From Spirochaetaceae bacterium (GTDB lineage Bacteria > Spirochaetota > Leptospiria > Leptospirales > Leptonemataceae), in assembly GCA_002730875.1 (NCBI GenBank), contig PCBI01000010.1, positions 1-64,000 of the forward strand: a DNA stretch of 64,000 bases, in the 5' to 3' direction. Below the pieces are notes generated by a model. That model was given only the letters and a program-made list of their open reading frames with translations, made no database searches and was not told where the DNA came from. Shown one piece after another: positions 34,601 through 43,800 of the stretch; the first letter of the stretch is position 1, and each line of letters begins with the position of its first letter. A program made the translations under genes and the position numbers.

Positions 34601-37165
34601 TTCGATTATCTGCGTACCACCATGCAGCTCGAGGATTTCGCGCTCTTCGTTGTGGATCAGGAAACATCGGAGCTGTTTGTCGCCGCCTGGGATACTCGGC
34701 GCGAACTGGGCGAGGCCGGAGATTGGCTCAGAAATGTTCGACTGAAACTGGAACCCGATCTGGGAACACTTTATCGCACATACCAGAAGAAAAAGACTAC
34801 CTATATCCCGCGATTCATCGAGGGATTCTCCGCGCCCGGAGATAATCTCATAGTCGGAAAGCTCCAACTCACTTCGGTTCTGCAGGTGCCGTTAACCATC
34901 CACGATGAAGTAATCGGTTTCTTTGTTTGTGGCCCCCGCCGCACCCTCAGGCTTTCCAGAGAAGAAATCAGGACAATTGAACGATTCTGCAACCAGGTGG
35001 CCGGCGCTGTTCGCGCCACGGCACTTCTGGATACATCCAGAAAAGCGCAGGAAACAGCCGAATCGGCCCGGGCCGAAACCGAAATCCTTGCCAGTTTGTC
35101 CAGACAGGCCAACGAAACTACAAGCCTCACGAATCTATGCCAGGGGGTATTCGATGTTATGCGCGAAAGCCTGGGTCTGGATTTTCAGGGGCTCTTTATA
35201 GTCGATGACAAAGAAACGGAATTGATTCCGGTACATCTGGATGAAACCACCGGAAAACACTGGGAACCCGAATTTCGCGTACCTCTGCGACCGGATGGAG
35301 GCACCTTGTATAAGACCTGGCAGCGCAAAAGGAGTACCTATCTGCCGCGCCTGCCCCTGGAAGGAGCGGCGGAACCGGACCTGGAAATCGTTCGAAAGCT
35401 GGGTATCTCCGCGGTACTCCAGATTCCTTTGATTGTCTCGGATCGAGTTGTGGCTATCTTCGCCTGCGGCCCTACTCGACGTCTTTCGAAAGAAGAGATA
35501 CGTTCTGCCGAAAGATATTGCCAGCAAATCGCAGGCGCCGTTCGAGTAATGGCACTTCTTCAGGCTACGCAAGAAGCTCGCGAAGAAGCGGATTTAGCCA
35601 GACTTCAGGCGGAGATTGCAAGCGATGAAACAGAAACCCTGGCGACGCTGGCAAAAGAGGCCAACGAAACCACCAATCTTCAGGCGCTTAGCATTACCCT
35701 TCTTGATCATCTGGGAAAGCAATTTGGTATCACAAAGCTGGGAATCTATGTAGTAGATTCGGAATCCCATGAACTGGTTCCTGTGGCCGGTCGAGGCGCT
35801 ATGTCCGACGAAAAACAACAGCAGTGGAATCAGTCCTTTCGCATTAGTCTGGACCGGCATGAGGGAACCCTGGTATCCACCTATCGACGACAGAAGTCCT
35901 TTTATTTGAAGAAGATCCCCGCATCCATTCAAGGCAAAGACCGGGAAATGGTGGAATCCCTATCGCTGGAGGCGATTCTAGAAGTGCCTCTGGTTATCCA
36001 GGGGCAGACCGTGGCCATTGTAGCGGCCGACCCTTCCAGAGAGCTAACCAGGGCGGACATCAGCTCAATCGAAAGACTATGCAATCAGATCGCCGGCGCC
36101 GTGCGAACCACAGCCCTGCTCCAGGCAACTCAGGAAGCCCGGGAAGAAGCGGTGGCCTCAAAAGAAGAAGCAGAAGTGGCCCGCGCCGAATCCGATGCGC
36201 TTCTGGAAAACGTGCTGCCTACCAGGGTGGCCCGGGAACTCAAAGAATCCGGTCGCGTAGAGCCGGTATACTATGACTCCGTTTCTGTACTCTTTACAGA
36301 CTTCGTGGGCTTTACAACAGCAGCGGCGCAAATGAGTCCGGCCGAGTTAATCCAGGAATTGGATGGCTGCTTTTCGCAGTTCGACCAGGTGTCCCGCAGA
36401 AATAACATGGAGAAGCTGAAAACTATCGGCGATGCCTATATGTGCGCCGCCGGTCTTCCAGTGCCGGACGATGGCCATGCCATCGATGCCTGCCTCACCG
36501 CTCTCGAGTTTCGCTCTTTCATGAAGCAAATGGCAGAGGTAAAGGGTCAGCTGGGATTCGAATTCTGGCAGATACGAATCGGTATTCATTCCGGACCGGT
36601 GACGGCCGGTGTTATAGGACAGAATAAGTTCGCCTACGATATCTGGGGAGATACCGTGAACGTAGCCAGTAGAATGGAATCCTCCGGCGCTCCCGGAATG
36701 GTCAATATCTCCGGGGCTACTTACGCATTCGTAAAGGACCTGTTCGAATGCGAATACCGCGGAAAGGTCCAGGCCAAAGGCAAAGGCGAAATGGACATGT
36801 ATTTTGTGCATAGGATCAAGCCGGAACTTTCCGCAGATGAGGAAGGACTGCTGCCCAACGCCATGTTTGAGATGGCTCGCACAAACCTGGATTTCGATGA
36901 GATTGAGGCCATGAAGGCAGAGCTCAAAGCAAGCCGAGCCGCTGCGGACTTTGGCGAAGCAGGAAAGGCACCCGGCTCCAGGCCATCGTCTGGCAGCGAA
37001 GCAGCCACCAATGGGACGCAAGGGGAGCCGGGAAAGCCGGACAATGATCCCGCCGATGCAGAAAACGACAGAAGACAATCCGATCGCCGCACCGGAAGTG
37101 AAAGAAGAAAGCATGCGGGAGCCCGGCCGCTGTCGGAAATCGACAGAGAACGGGAAGGTTGGTAG
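28616..37165 (+). CDS. Giant membrane adenylate cyclase with 7TMR-DISM sensor and 11 GAF modules
   Basis: The 2849-aa protein starts with a lipoprotein-like signal (SLPNC). An extracellular sensor follows (about 30-250, with a GSWSIANELDP segment), then seven membrane helices (about 260-465), a coiled coil, and 11 tandem GAF-like modules of about 180 aa (about 490-2500). Each module opens like LAELARxAN and ends like QIAGAVRxxxLL. A class III cyclase domain (about 2550-2720) has both metal Asp (VLFTDFVGFT, TIGDAYM), the adenine-selecting Lys (EKLKTIGD) and Asp (YDIWGDTVNVASRM), so it should make cAMP as a dimer. A low-complexity linker leads to a tail ending GARPLSEIDREREGW, shared by all three paralogues. 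AAGG precedes the ATG. The gene is plus-strand and alone; the next operon is convergent. Confidence 0.92.
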   Translation: MDYRNNKWGLVRGLIAVAILFSLPNCSGQETLPLPRADEGSIGLTRHQLESGLPLDGRWIFVQDRFINPDSWESRLESLRQSSEPGSFIPSTENYTPGSDPERAPGMNREGRPEPGRQYFPDDPDDDGVGYRTVPGSWSIANELDPALPADGRASYILKLDLPEDLPDEEIAIRIPDVGTAYRIYFNGQLLSSQGSVESDERTMTEAMRPVIRRIPADLLRPENEILFHIANLEYQNAGLWRSPVIGLKDSLEKTETRGKTLGTFLAGGLILIGIYHLGLFFARRKESAPLYFALFCISVAIWSSQSGAHKLVALIIDNLAGELAIRIEYIALYLAVGSFIFFAGRLYPEEMPVWPKRLIVAFSLFCSILGLILPLSAFVKTLAPMQITILGAVGLTLFWSVQTVRRKRLGAAILGASVIILATMVTNDVLLAMELFQGIYLGPYGLMFFIIGQSFGMSMKLSNAFNQLESLSQDLEARVEKRTEELDSLNELTRIVNESQDLDYIVGSTSHFLIDHLGMRRMFLFLIDPVSNEITGNGGQIADLSQEDRVFFESLRAPVNPELGTLYRTIQKKKSVYLDFKRTRRPEALIDRLVVEQLKMTSVVQIPVMVGEEVVGVATIDPGEGRLKRQEIPRLEAVVAQISGAVQKQLLLEKVESEKREAEELRALAEREKEESELLAELAREINRGASIDELLLPVARLSRERLGTSSLALYLEDENKDLVLRAGFYQDQVDDPSKYPEIAQRIPLSSTGSTLPRVHLRQRSSFIGKIRRDLLRDFAVDFALYEFWQYEWVALLPLLLKDRSIGLIAWSGPAADRISRKDLPLLERVADLITGAVENLNLLDRIRQEQVNSEIERQNSQTLAMLSRKAIEGDDLNTIVEGIYEPIFRLVGNLGIALYLPDPDRKNLEHRCVLDNNGFYSLDSLPASIRSIPLKPETGSLYWCFEKARSWYMPIISQSRVDKSPIDSAIQAFYQFSWCYHIPLVVNDEVIGIVTLAGRSPVSLTRQDRQFLERIVAQVAGAIRMQQLLRSVEQQRNAAGKLQRESRALADFTRLLNQRADLKSIVLEVCRFAVESLDLRGSYIMLVNEPEKEFQAIGGFGTDYGDQQALFVEASRIPIHPDSGVHYGTYNRKKTVYLPRIPSNAAEFDGFLAELFDLKSFALVPLLLDDRVIGIMGADPGQKRLSGEDLRKLETYADQVAGAINNGNLLKQVEDQRSSIEGLAEITQTAATTDNLEEILDQIFAYVYRRFGIASGIVLLPDSAGNTLQSYKAFSLEDMDKLNLWDAFEYAKSMRLSTGEDGGTLARTFARGKPFYVPDTSRLTSISRDYPGAEKDREILEHLNYRGYFALPMQVHGEPVALMIFTAYTEAFKLTPKEREELRTLADQLAGIIRSRQLATSLDFEKQQVEREKADSQVLANLARQANEGSNIESILREMAAYADSECGVQRLGLWLVDPDSREVHLHSVLHAGQPVDLNQVPEIIRTLPFGPGGGSVPAVIERNRKMYLPRINPAFLEASPLDREIQQYFNFDWLLHLPLSMEGTVLGVINFVGRIDRRPDVRQRSLLERMTSQIAGAVQSKQLVAEIQAERYDSEALAEVARRANEEPGISEIMEVVLKYAGEQCGVDTLCLLLVSPDGKFLSPRAAIRQGKSMDPDSVPALLREFPLSPESGTLYRVLERKESLYYPRITSGMERRMSEVDRAIRDYLEFHWFMDVPVMVHGQVLGALAFAGPERPKLSAREKNFLERITAQVSGAIYGKKLLDQVEKEKDTARKLQKETEGLNRLLKRIAPIEDLDEIMAEVLDYLKGTYGITLYSLYRADHDSQLLHPVSVRFPDHLSQEDARYIESTPIPFGEDAAGAFTMACRRSPRYTYYKGSRLKTPGLPEIERFVIDQCKLEMMVTFPLMDGDRMAAILNLSTTSEIEFSNDQLEQLSILSESISGIIRMNGLIQDVREQSRRAEEARKETDILASLSKKANEATDLEQVSQGLFDYLRTTMQLEDFALFVVDQETSELFVAAWDTRRELGEAGDWLRNVRLKLEPDLGTLYRTYQKKKTTYIPRFIEGFSAPGDNLIVGKLQLTSVLQVPLTIHDEVIGFFVCGPRRTLRLSREEIRTIERFCNQVAGAVRATALLDTSRKAQETAESARAETEILASLSRQANETTSLTNLCQGVFDVMRESLGLDFQGLFIVDDKETELIPVHLDETTGKHWEPEFRVPLRPDGGTLYKTWQRKRSTYLPRLPLEGAAEPDLEIVRKLGISAVLQIPLIVSDRVVAIFACGPTRRLSKEEIRSAERYCQQIAGAVRVMALLQATQEAREEADLARLQAEIASDETETLATLAKEANETTNLQALSITLLDHLGKQFGITKLGIYVVDSESHELVPVAGRGAMSDEKQQQWNQSFRISLDRHEGTLVSTYRRQKSFYLKKIPASIQGKDREMVESLSLEAILEVPLVIQGQTVAIVAADPSRELTRADISSIERLCNQIAGAVRTTALLQATQEAREEAVASKEEAEVARAESDALLENVLPTRVARELKESGRVEPVYYDSVSVLFTDFVGFTTAAAQMSPAELIQELDGCFSQFDQVSRRNNMEKLKTIGDAYMCAAGLPVPDDGHAIDACLTALEFRSFMKQMAEVKGQLGFEFWQIRIGIHSGPVTAGVIGQNKFAYDIWGDTVNVASRMESSGAPGMVNISGATYAFVKDLFECEYRGKVQAKGKGEMDMYFVHRIKPELSADEEGLLPNAMFEMARTNLDFDEIEAMKAELKASRAAADFGEAGKAPGSRPSSGSEAATNGTQGEPGKPDNDPADAENDRRQSDRRTGSERRKHAGARPLSEIDREREGW

Positions 37166-37199
37166 CGCTATCGGGCCATCGGGGTCACGGGAAGCTGCC

Positions 37200-37217
37200 T
37201 CCAATAGCCCTATTGGA
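37200..37217. terminator. Palindrome between convergent cyclase and acetyltransferase genes
   Basis: TCCAATAG-CC-CTATTGGA is a perfect 8-bp stem lying between two convergent genes, where a bidirectional terminator would sit. The T-run is missing on both sides, so the call is weak. Confidence 0.35.
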
Positions 37218-37237
37218 GACAATCACAGCCAGAAGGG

Positions 37238-37819
37238 TTACAGCCTCTTCTCCATAAAATCCACTTTGCGAAACGTCCAACCCACGATCCGGCCCCATGG
37301 CTGCACGCTGTAAGTCTTAATCGTCCGAAAGCCCATTTCTTCGTATAGCTTCTTCGCCCGTGGATTGGTATCCACGACTTGTAAGGTTAATCGGTTCTTG
37401 CCCAGTTTCCGGCACCGCTGCTCGGCCTCTTGCATCAAAGCTCGCCCTACCCCTTTGCCCCGGGCTTCCGGGCTCACAGCAATCATCTCTATATAGAGTT
37501 CATCGGCCGCCGAGGCATGCTCCATGGCGCCCAGGATGGGCAGAGTCCAGAGCGAGCGAAAGAAACCTGCATTCCGCACGAAGTCCGTCAGGCCGGCCTG
37601 TACAAAAAGGGACTGGCTGGTGTTCAAACCGATCATGCCGAGAAGCCTGGAACCTTCTACTGCCAGAAAGCAGGCTTGCCCGTTCAACGCTTTCGCCAGC
37701 AGCGCTTCGGCCCGGCCGCGCTTTCCCATGGCAGGGATGATCTTTTCGCCCAGGGAATCCAGAAAGAGTTCCACCGCCGAAGCGCGAAAAGAATCAGGAA
37801 GATTGGCCAGAATTTTCAT
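37238..37819 (-). CDS. GNAT-family N-acetyltransferase
   Basis: The 193-aa protein has the GNAT acetyl-CoA site: LYIEMIAVSPEARGKGVGRALMQEAEQRCRKLG (the RGKGVG loop), then LTLQVVDTNPRAKKLYEEMGFR. The N-terminal half (residues 1-100) is less typical. The substrate cannot be predicted. It is the third gene of the kinase/regulator operon, 24 bp after the response regulator, so it may be regulated with them or modify part of that circuit; this is inference. Confidence 0.9.
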   Translation of the reverse strand: MKILANLPDSFRASAVELFLDSLGEKIIPAMGKRGRAEALLAKALNGQACFLAVEGSRLLGMIGLNTSQSLFVQAGLTDFVRNAGFFRSLWTLPILGAMEHASAADELYIEMIAVSPEARGKGVGRALMQEAEQRCRKLGKNRLTLQVVDTNPRAKKLYEEMGFRTIKTYSVQPWGRIVGWTFRKVDFMEKRL

Positions 37820-37843
37820 AATTAGCTCCGCCGCCAGGACGCG

Positions 37844-38503
37844 TTAGATCAACTGCAAATCCTGAACCTTACGAACAAGTTCGGCCCGGTTGTGTACTTC
37901 AAGCTTTTTATAGATTCGCTTAACGTAATCGTGCACCGTATGCGGGCTGAGCAACAGAAACTCCGCCACAGCTTTTATGGTCTTTCCCCGGACCATGAGC
38001 TCCAGGATTTGACGCTCTCGGTCCGTTAGATCCGGGCCTGCAGAAGGGCCTTTTTGAAAAGAGGCCATTACGCGAAGCGCGATAGTAGGAGTAATCATGG
38101 CTCCGCCGTTCATTACAATTCGAATGGCATTTTGCACGTCGGGTAGCTCAGACTTCAACAGGTACCCCTTAACTCCATTCTTGATTGCTTCGAAGATGGC
38201 CTCGTCCGATGTAAGATTGCTGAGAATCAGGATGGGCAATTCCGGCTGTTTCAAAGCCAGAATACCACTCAATTGCACACCGCTGATCCCGGACAGATCT
38301 ATATCCAGTATCAGAAGATCCAGGCTCTGCCGATCTTCATCGCGCAGGAATTGCTCCGCCGAAGACCAATGCTGTACGCGAGATGCAATCCCGGAGGATT
38401 TAAGCTCAGCCAGAAGAAAGCTCCGGTATTCTGGATCATTCTCTACAACACCGACAGAATAGAGCCCCTGATCTTCTCTTTCGTCCCGGTTTTCTTCAGA
38501 CAT
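37844..38503 (-). CDS. NarL/LuxR-type response regulator
   Basis: I start it at ATG 38503 (MSEENRDERED), which has a GGGGGAT ribosome-like site six bases upstream; the frame is open to 38536. The 219-aa protein has a receiver domain (phosphoacceptor Asp67 in LLILDIDLSG, signalling positions ILSNLTSD and VKGYLLKS) and a C-terminal helix-turn-helix (LTDRERQILELMVRGKTIKAVAEFLLLSPHTVHDYVKRIYKKL). The histidine kinase gene just upstream on the same strand is the obvious partner. Its targets are unknown, but the flanking giant cyclases are candidates. Confidence 0.93.
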   Translation of the reverse strand: MSEENRDEREDQGLYSVGVVENDPEYRSFLLAELKSSGIASRVQHWSSAEQFLRDEDRQSLDLLILDIDLSGISGVQLSGILALKQPELPILILSNLTSDEAIFEAIKNGVKGYLLKSELPDVQNAIRIVMNGGAMITPTIALRVMASFQKGPSAGPDLTDRERQILELMVRGKTIKAVAEFLLLSPHTVHDYVKRIYKKLEVHNRAELVRKVQDLQLI

Positions 38504-38566
38504 ATCATCCCCCTGGCCAGAAGCGCGCCCATACACGAACCCGTCACTCAGACCTCCAACCCCGCT

Positions 38567-38584
38567 ACCCCCTGTTCAGGGGGT
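38567..38584 (-). other. Hairpin between kinase and regulator genes, CCCCCTG...CAGGGGG type
   Basis: ACCCCCTG-TT-CAGGGGGT (plus-strand reading) has an 8-bp perfect stem, starting five bases after the kinase stop. It resembles hairpins at 40642 and 54641. It may weaken read-through or protect the transcript between kinase and regulator. Confidence 0.6.
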
Positions 38585-38589
38585 TTGTG

Positions 38590-40524
38590 TTACCCCGACG
38601 GAAAACGGGCGCTACAAGCAAAGACAGTTCTGAGAACTCGAGCTTGAAATACTCCGGACAGCTTCTGTGCCCTGCGACGGGCGTGCACTGGCACTATGCT
38701 TGGTCGAGGATCAGCGCTCTCCAGTTCTCTAGAGTAGAATGAGGATCGGGCAGAAATGGAGTTTATCTGGCGTAGGGTCAGGGACTCTTCCCTGTTTACA
38801 GAGAGCGACCATCGAGACTCGCCTTCTCCATATTTCAGGTCGTTCGTGCAAATCTCACGACAAAGCTGTAGAAACTCCATACGAAACGAATCCTCCAGAA
38901 GGTACCGTTCAATAAACGGGCGTTGTGCTTCCCGAATGGAAAAACGCAGCTCGCGCCCGGCTCCCGAGTATCGGCGCAGCAAGGATAATTGAATCCCGGT
39001 TATGGGGTCTTTTGCCGAATAATCCAGGTCTTCCATAAATAGAAGTTGTCCCCGAAAGAGAGAGTAGAGGTCATCTATCCTTGATTTGACCTCCTGGCGA
39101 TTCAGTTCGCGGGCCTCGGCCATCTGTAATTTAAGGTCTACCAGTTTGCTGCCCAGGCTATCGTGCAGATCGTTCTCCAGACTCTGGCGCTGATGGGACA
39201 GAGCTTCCCGGCTCCGCTGTAATCTAATGGCCAGAGCTTTCTCCTTGACCACGCTTTCTTTATGCCTCTGAGCTACACCGATGGCCTGAAAGAACCCGAA
39301 CGATACGAATGCCAGAATCGCAAGCTGTCCGGCATAGTCCCTTGTATACCAGTTCTGATAAATGGCCATCACTCCGAGGATGGAAACCACGCCCATACCC
39401 ACAGCCATGGTTCGACCGCTGCCTTTGTGGCGGAGTCCGTACACCAGAGCCATATAGAACCCCATCAGCAATGCGGGTCCGGCGGCCACCAGGTAATAGG
39501 CAAACATAATGCGGCCGAGGTCAATGGTGTTGAGAAAAATACTGAAAGCGAAAACCGAGCAAACGACAAGGAAAGCAGACAATAGTTTACGGTTCAAAGC
39601 TGCGGGAAACAATAAATGGAAGAACAGGATCAACAGCGGAGGTGTGACTATATTAAGGCCCATATTGAATCTATACTGAATCTCCCAGGCGAGTCCCGGC
39701 CATAGATCGTGAATGGTCTTCTCTCCAAGAAATGGAATTCGAAGCGCAAAGCTAAGGCAAGTTAAAGCAAAGAGTAAATACATCCATTGCCCACGTTGCA
39801 TTGCGAATAAAATCAAATGGTATAGAGCGATAGACAAAAGGAACCCGGAAGCCAGAAGCTCCAGGGATCTCTTGAACGATCGGCTCTGCCGCAGCGATTG
39901 CGCGGGACCTATTTCCACAACGCCGCGAGCGCCTCCCCGAAAGGAATGAAAATTGGCTATGTGCAGCACAAGCTCCACAAGACCGGATTCCGATGCATGT
40001 TCAACGATCAGATTGCTTCGCGCCGGTTTTGTGTCTTCCGGACTCCTTCCGGGGATGCCATCGCTTGCCACAAGCTTACCATCCAGAAATACCTTCACTG
40101 AAGTTAGTTGCTGCGAGAATTGAAAACCCATGGGCCGACCCGGAGGAATCGGAATCAAAGTGCGATAGGTGGCATAACCGGAACTTTCGAAACCGATCTT
40201 GCTCCATATATCCATGCCGGCAGTTCTTAAATCCGGACTGTGCTCGGACAATTCATCGGGAAGCAGAAGCTTGCCCCAGTAGAAGTCCCATACCGGATGA
40301 AGAATCACCGTTTCTCCTATTTCCAATGAAGATAGATCAAGCCTGGAAAGAGGCGCCCCCGTCTCACCTTGCGGCCTCGCAACCTCCGGGGCCATTTCCG
40401 ATGCAGGTCCACCATGTCCCTGATGGGTCGACGGTTCATCACAGGCAAATAAGGCTACCAGGCATAAGAAAACAATCAGGAGCCTGACAGCGGCTTTGGG
40501 AAAGGCTCCATAAGACGGCCGCAT
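38590..40524 (-). CDS. Lipoprotein-type 7TMR-DISM sensor histidine kinase
   Basis: The ATG at 40524 gives a lipoprotein signal (LLIVFLCLVALFAC) and a 644-aa protein; the frame is open far upstream across the start of cyclase 2, which I reject. It has a sensor domain like that of the cyclases (SSGYATYRTLIPIPPGRP, VELVLHIANFHSFRGG), seven membrane helices (about 215-420), a HisKA_3 phosphoacceptor (His454 in LENDLHDSLGSKLVDLKL) and an ATPase region with an N-box-like EICTNDLKYGEG. After that, expected G boxes are missing: the stretch SLTLRQINSISARSSFYSRELES shows no DxGxG and no GxGL. The ATP lid is therefore degenerate or unusual. The response regulator follows in the same operon. Confidence 0.85.
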   Translation of the reverse strand: MRPSYGAFPKAAVRLLIVFLCLVALFACDEPSTHQGHGGPASEMAPEVARPQGETGAPLSRLDLSSLEIGETVILHPVWDFYWGKLLLPDELSEHSPDLRTAGMDIWSKIGFESSGYATYRTLIPIPPGRPMGFQFSQQLTSVKVFLDGKLVASDGIPGRSPEDTKPARSNLIVEHASESGLVELVLHIANFHSFRGGARGVVEIGPAQSLRQSRSFKRSLELLASGFLLSIALYHLILFAMQRGQWMYLLFALTCLSFALRIPFLGEKTIHDLWPGLAWEIQYRFNMGLNIVTPPLLILFFHLLFPAALNRKLLSAFLVVCSVFAFSIFLNTIDLGRIMFAYYLVAAGPALLMGFYMALVYGLRHKGSGRTMAVGMGVVSILGVMAIYQNWYTRDYAGQLAILAFVSFGFFQAIGVAQRHKESVVKEKALAIRLQRSREALSHQRQSLENDLHDSLGSKLVDLKLQMAEARELNRQEVKSRIDDLYSLFRGQLLFMEDLDYSAKDPITGIQLSLLRRYSGAGRELRFSIREAQRPFIERYLLEDSFRMEFLQLCREICTNDLKYGEGESRWSLSVNREESLTLRQINSISARSSFYSRELESADPRPSIVPVHARRRAQKLSGVFQARVLRTVFACSARFPSG

Positions 40525-40641
40525 ATGGGGCGCACCTTTGCAGAAAACCACTATGCGGCGATTCCAGGACGCACCATTCCCGGCCTTTGCTTTAGCGGGT
40601 TTAAACTTCATGAATTTTCGGACCGGCAGATCTCCGCAAAC

Positions 40642-40661
40642 ACCCCCTGAACAGGTGGTTT
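40642..40661. repeat. First copy of a 19-bp repeat flanking the two adjacent cyclases
   Basis: CCCCCTGAACAGGTGGTTT (40643-40661) is identical to 54643-54661 in the same orientation. It lies in the 277-bp divergent gap (40525-40801) between the kinase and cyclase 2, and has a CCTGAACAGG core. I see no other feature in the gap. Confidence 0.75.
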
Positions 40662-40801
40662 CCGTCGAGTTCATCCTGGATTCGGTTGCCAGTCCATCGA
40701 AAATAGAGGAGACATGACAGATTCGAACCTGGTGTCGGGAAGCTACACCGCCCTGGTTGAACTCAAAGCCCGAATTCTGGCCTCTGAACAAATGCCGTCC
40801 A

Positions 40802-43800
40802 ATGAAACCCACGAACCCAAAATCAGCCAGGTCCAATTCGCTTCTTACCTCTGGGAATGGCTGGCCTGTTGCCATTGTATGGACCGTAATGTTCTTTCTT
40901 GCCAGCCCGGTGCTGGCCGTTCCGGCCCAGGGAAACCCGCCCACGGCCCAAAATGGAGTGCTGGACCTACAAAACTGGGATTTTGAACGCAATGGACCCG
41001 CCACACTGACCGGCGAATGGCAGTTGCAATGGAGCGAGTTCGTCTTCCCTGACAATCCATTGAGCAACGCTCACCTTGCCCACACGCCCCGTAGCTGGGA
41101 TCAGCTGGGAATCGAAGGCGTTAGCGGTCGCGGGTTTGGAACGTTTCGGCTGGTATTGCAAGGTTTGCCGGAATCCGACACCGGTCTCATGATTTCGCTG
41201 CCCTCTATGACCGGAGCCTACCGGCTCTACTGCGGAAAAGATCTGATTGTGGCCACGGGCACCGCTGGAGACTCCTACGAGACCACTCAGCCCAAACGTA
41301 TTCCCCGTCTTACAGTCCTGCCCCCGGAGTGCACCAGGGAAGCCGGGACCGAGCTTACGTGGCATGTTGCCAACTTCCGACACCGCACCGGAGGCGCCCG
41401 AGCAGAGCTGACTTCAGCGATATCGATTGGGATGGCCGATCAGATCATGAGCGCCGCGTACTGGAGACACCTGTCCGATCTTTCTCTTCTGGCTATCGCA
41501 TTCATCATGGCCCTGTATCATCTGGTTTTCTGGCTGTTTCGCCGCGAAGACATCCAATTGATTCTTTTTTCGGCCGTTTCCCTTCTCTTCGGTGTTCGAA
41601 TCATTGGAACACAGACACTCCTGCAGCAGGCCTTCCCCGAGGTCGATTTTTACGAATTTGAGTTCATGCTGGAGTATCTGGGCTTCTACTTGCTCATACC
41701 TGTTTTTTTCTCCTATTTACGGGCATGGTACCCCCGAGAGTTCCATCGCTTTGTATCATACCTGCTCTGGGGTATCGGGGCGCTCTTTTCGGCAACCGTT
41801 CTGCTTGGTCCCGTAGATTCCTATAGCCATTATGTAAGTTACTACGAAGCTGTGAGTCTTGCTGCCTTCGTCTATACGCTGATAGCCCTTGGTTTCGCCA
41901 TCGCTCGAAAGCGAACCGGCGCCTGGATTATCAACGCCGGCATCTGGATCATCATTGGAACCGCAACGCATGATATCCTGGCAAACATGGGTCTGATCCA
42001 CGCCGAGACTTACCTGGCACAGTTTGGTTTCCTTATGTTTCTCCTATCTCAGTCATCTCTGATTGCGGCGCTCTTTTCCGACGCCTTTCGTCGGGCGGAA
42101 GATCTTTCGGAGAACCTGGAAAAGAAGGTCCTCTCTCGGACAGAGGAATTGGCGCAGGAGAAGGACCGGGCGGAAGTATCCCGAGCTGCCGCTCTCGCCG
42201 CACAGTCAGAATCGGAGATACTGGCCGAGCTGGCAAAGGAAGTCAATCGTGGAAGCGATGCGGAGAGCTTGCTGGCTCCCATCGCCCGTATCCTTATCTC
42301 TCGAATAGGATCAGATCGATTGGGCCTGTGGATTGAGGACCAGGAGGAGAAATGTTTGAACCTGGTAGCCGGATATGTGGATGCCCAACGGGAAAGCCCT
42401 GAGAAATATGATGCCGCATTGAGGGAGATTTCTCTTTCGGATGCTGACAGTGGACTGGTGGCGGTCCACAAGAAGGGGCGAACCCTGTACATTCCCAGAG
42501 TCAACAAAGCTCTGCAGGCCAGATCCAGAGTGGACGCGACGATGCAAAGGACCTGGAAGCACGATTGGTTTGTAGTGTTACCCCTCATGATTGCGAACCA
42601 ATCTATTGGCTTGATCGTTGCATCCGGTCCGGGGAAACGGCGCATTCAGCGCAGCGAGCTTGCTTTTATAGAACGGGCCGCCGGGCTCATTGCCAGTGCC
42701 ATCCAGAAACAGGGCCTTCTGGAAAGGCTTGAAGAAGAGAAATTACAGGCGGACTCCCTACGCGTAGAAGCGGAGCGCGAAAAAGAAGAAAGCGAGCTAC
42801 TGGCAGAACTGGCCCGGGAAACCAACCAGGGCGCATCCATTGAAGAGTTGCTCTCCCCCATCTACAGGGCCTCACGATCCCGCATTGGCACGCGAAACAT
42901 AGCGCTGTATCTGACCGACGAAACCGGCAAGTCCCTGCACCTGCGGGCAGGCTACTTCAAAGGCGCAAAGGCTGATTCGGCGAATTACCCGGAAATCATA
43001 CGTACCGTTCCAATCAAAGACTCCGAGAGCAGTCTGGTGCGAACTTATCTGCGTGGCCGCTCCACTCTGCAGAATCGAATGGATCCGGAGCTTCTAAAAG
43101 AGTATCCGGTGGACTTTGCTTTGCATGAAACGTGGAACTATGACTGGGCCGCTCTGGTGCCTCTGACGATCAAGGGACGATCCATTGGACTTATTGCCTG
43201 GTCCGGCGAAGAGAAGAACAAGATGTCCCGGGCGGATCTGCCCTTTCTGGAAAGCGTGGCAGACATCATTACCGGCGCCATCCATAACCTGCAGCTTCTG
43301 GAGCAGGTAAAGCAAAAGCAGGCCCTGGCGGAGCAGGAGCAAAAGTCCACAGAAATCCTGGCGGATCTCTCTCGCAGAGTCCTGGAAGGGGGAAAACTGG
43401 ATGAGATTGTACGGTCTTTATCGGATTCTCTGCAACCCATTCTGGGGAACCATGGACTTACCATCTATTTGCCGGACAGGGAAAACACTGTGCTTACCCA
43501 GAAAACCGTATCGGAAAACGGGCGGATTCTACCTGCCGAAGGCACGCCCGAAGTCGTGCGATACGTTCCCGTGACTCCGGAAAGTGGTAGTCTGAACCGG
43601 GTTTTTCAAAAGGGACGACCATTGTATGTTCCCGAAATCCCATCGAACCTGCAGGACCAATCGCCAGTAGACTGGGCGATAAAAGACTATTATGGATTCG
43701 CCTGGGCCTATCATCTACCTCTGAAGGTGGCCGAGAAAGTGATCGGTATTGCCTCTGTAGTCGGTCGAAACCACGTTCGCCTTTCGCCTGAAGAAAGAAT

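Noticed and set aside
38590..41067. 825-codon version of the histidine kinase
   Set aside because: The upstream extension crosses the start of cyclase 2 and adds low-quality sequence; the ATG at 40524 gives a proper lipoprotein signal.
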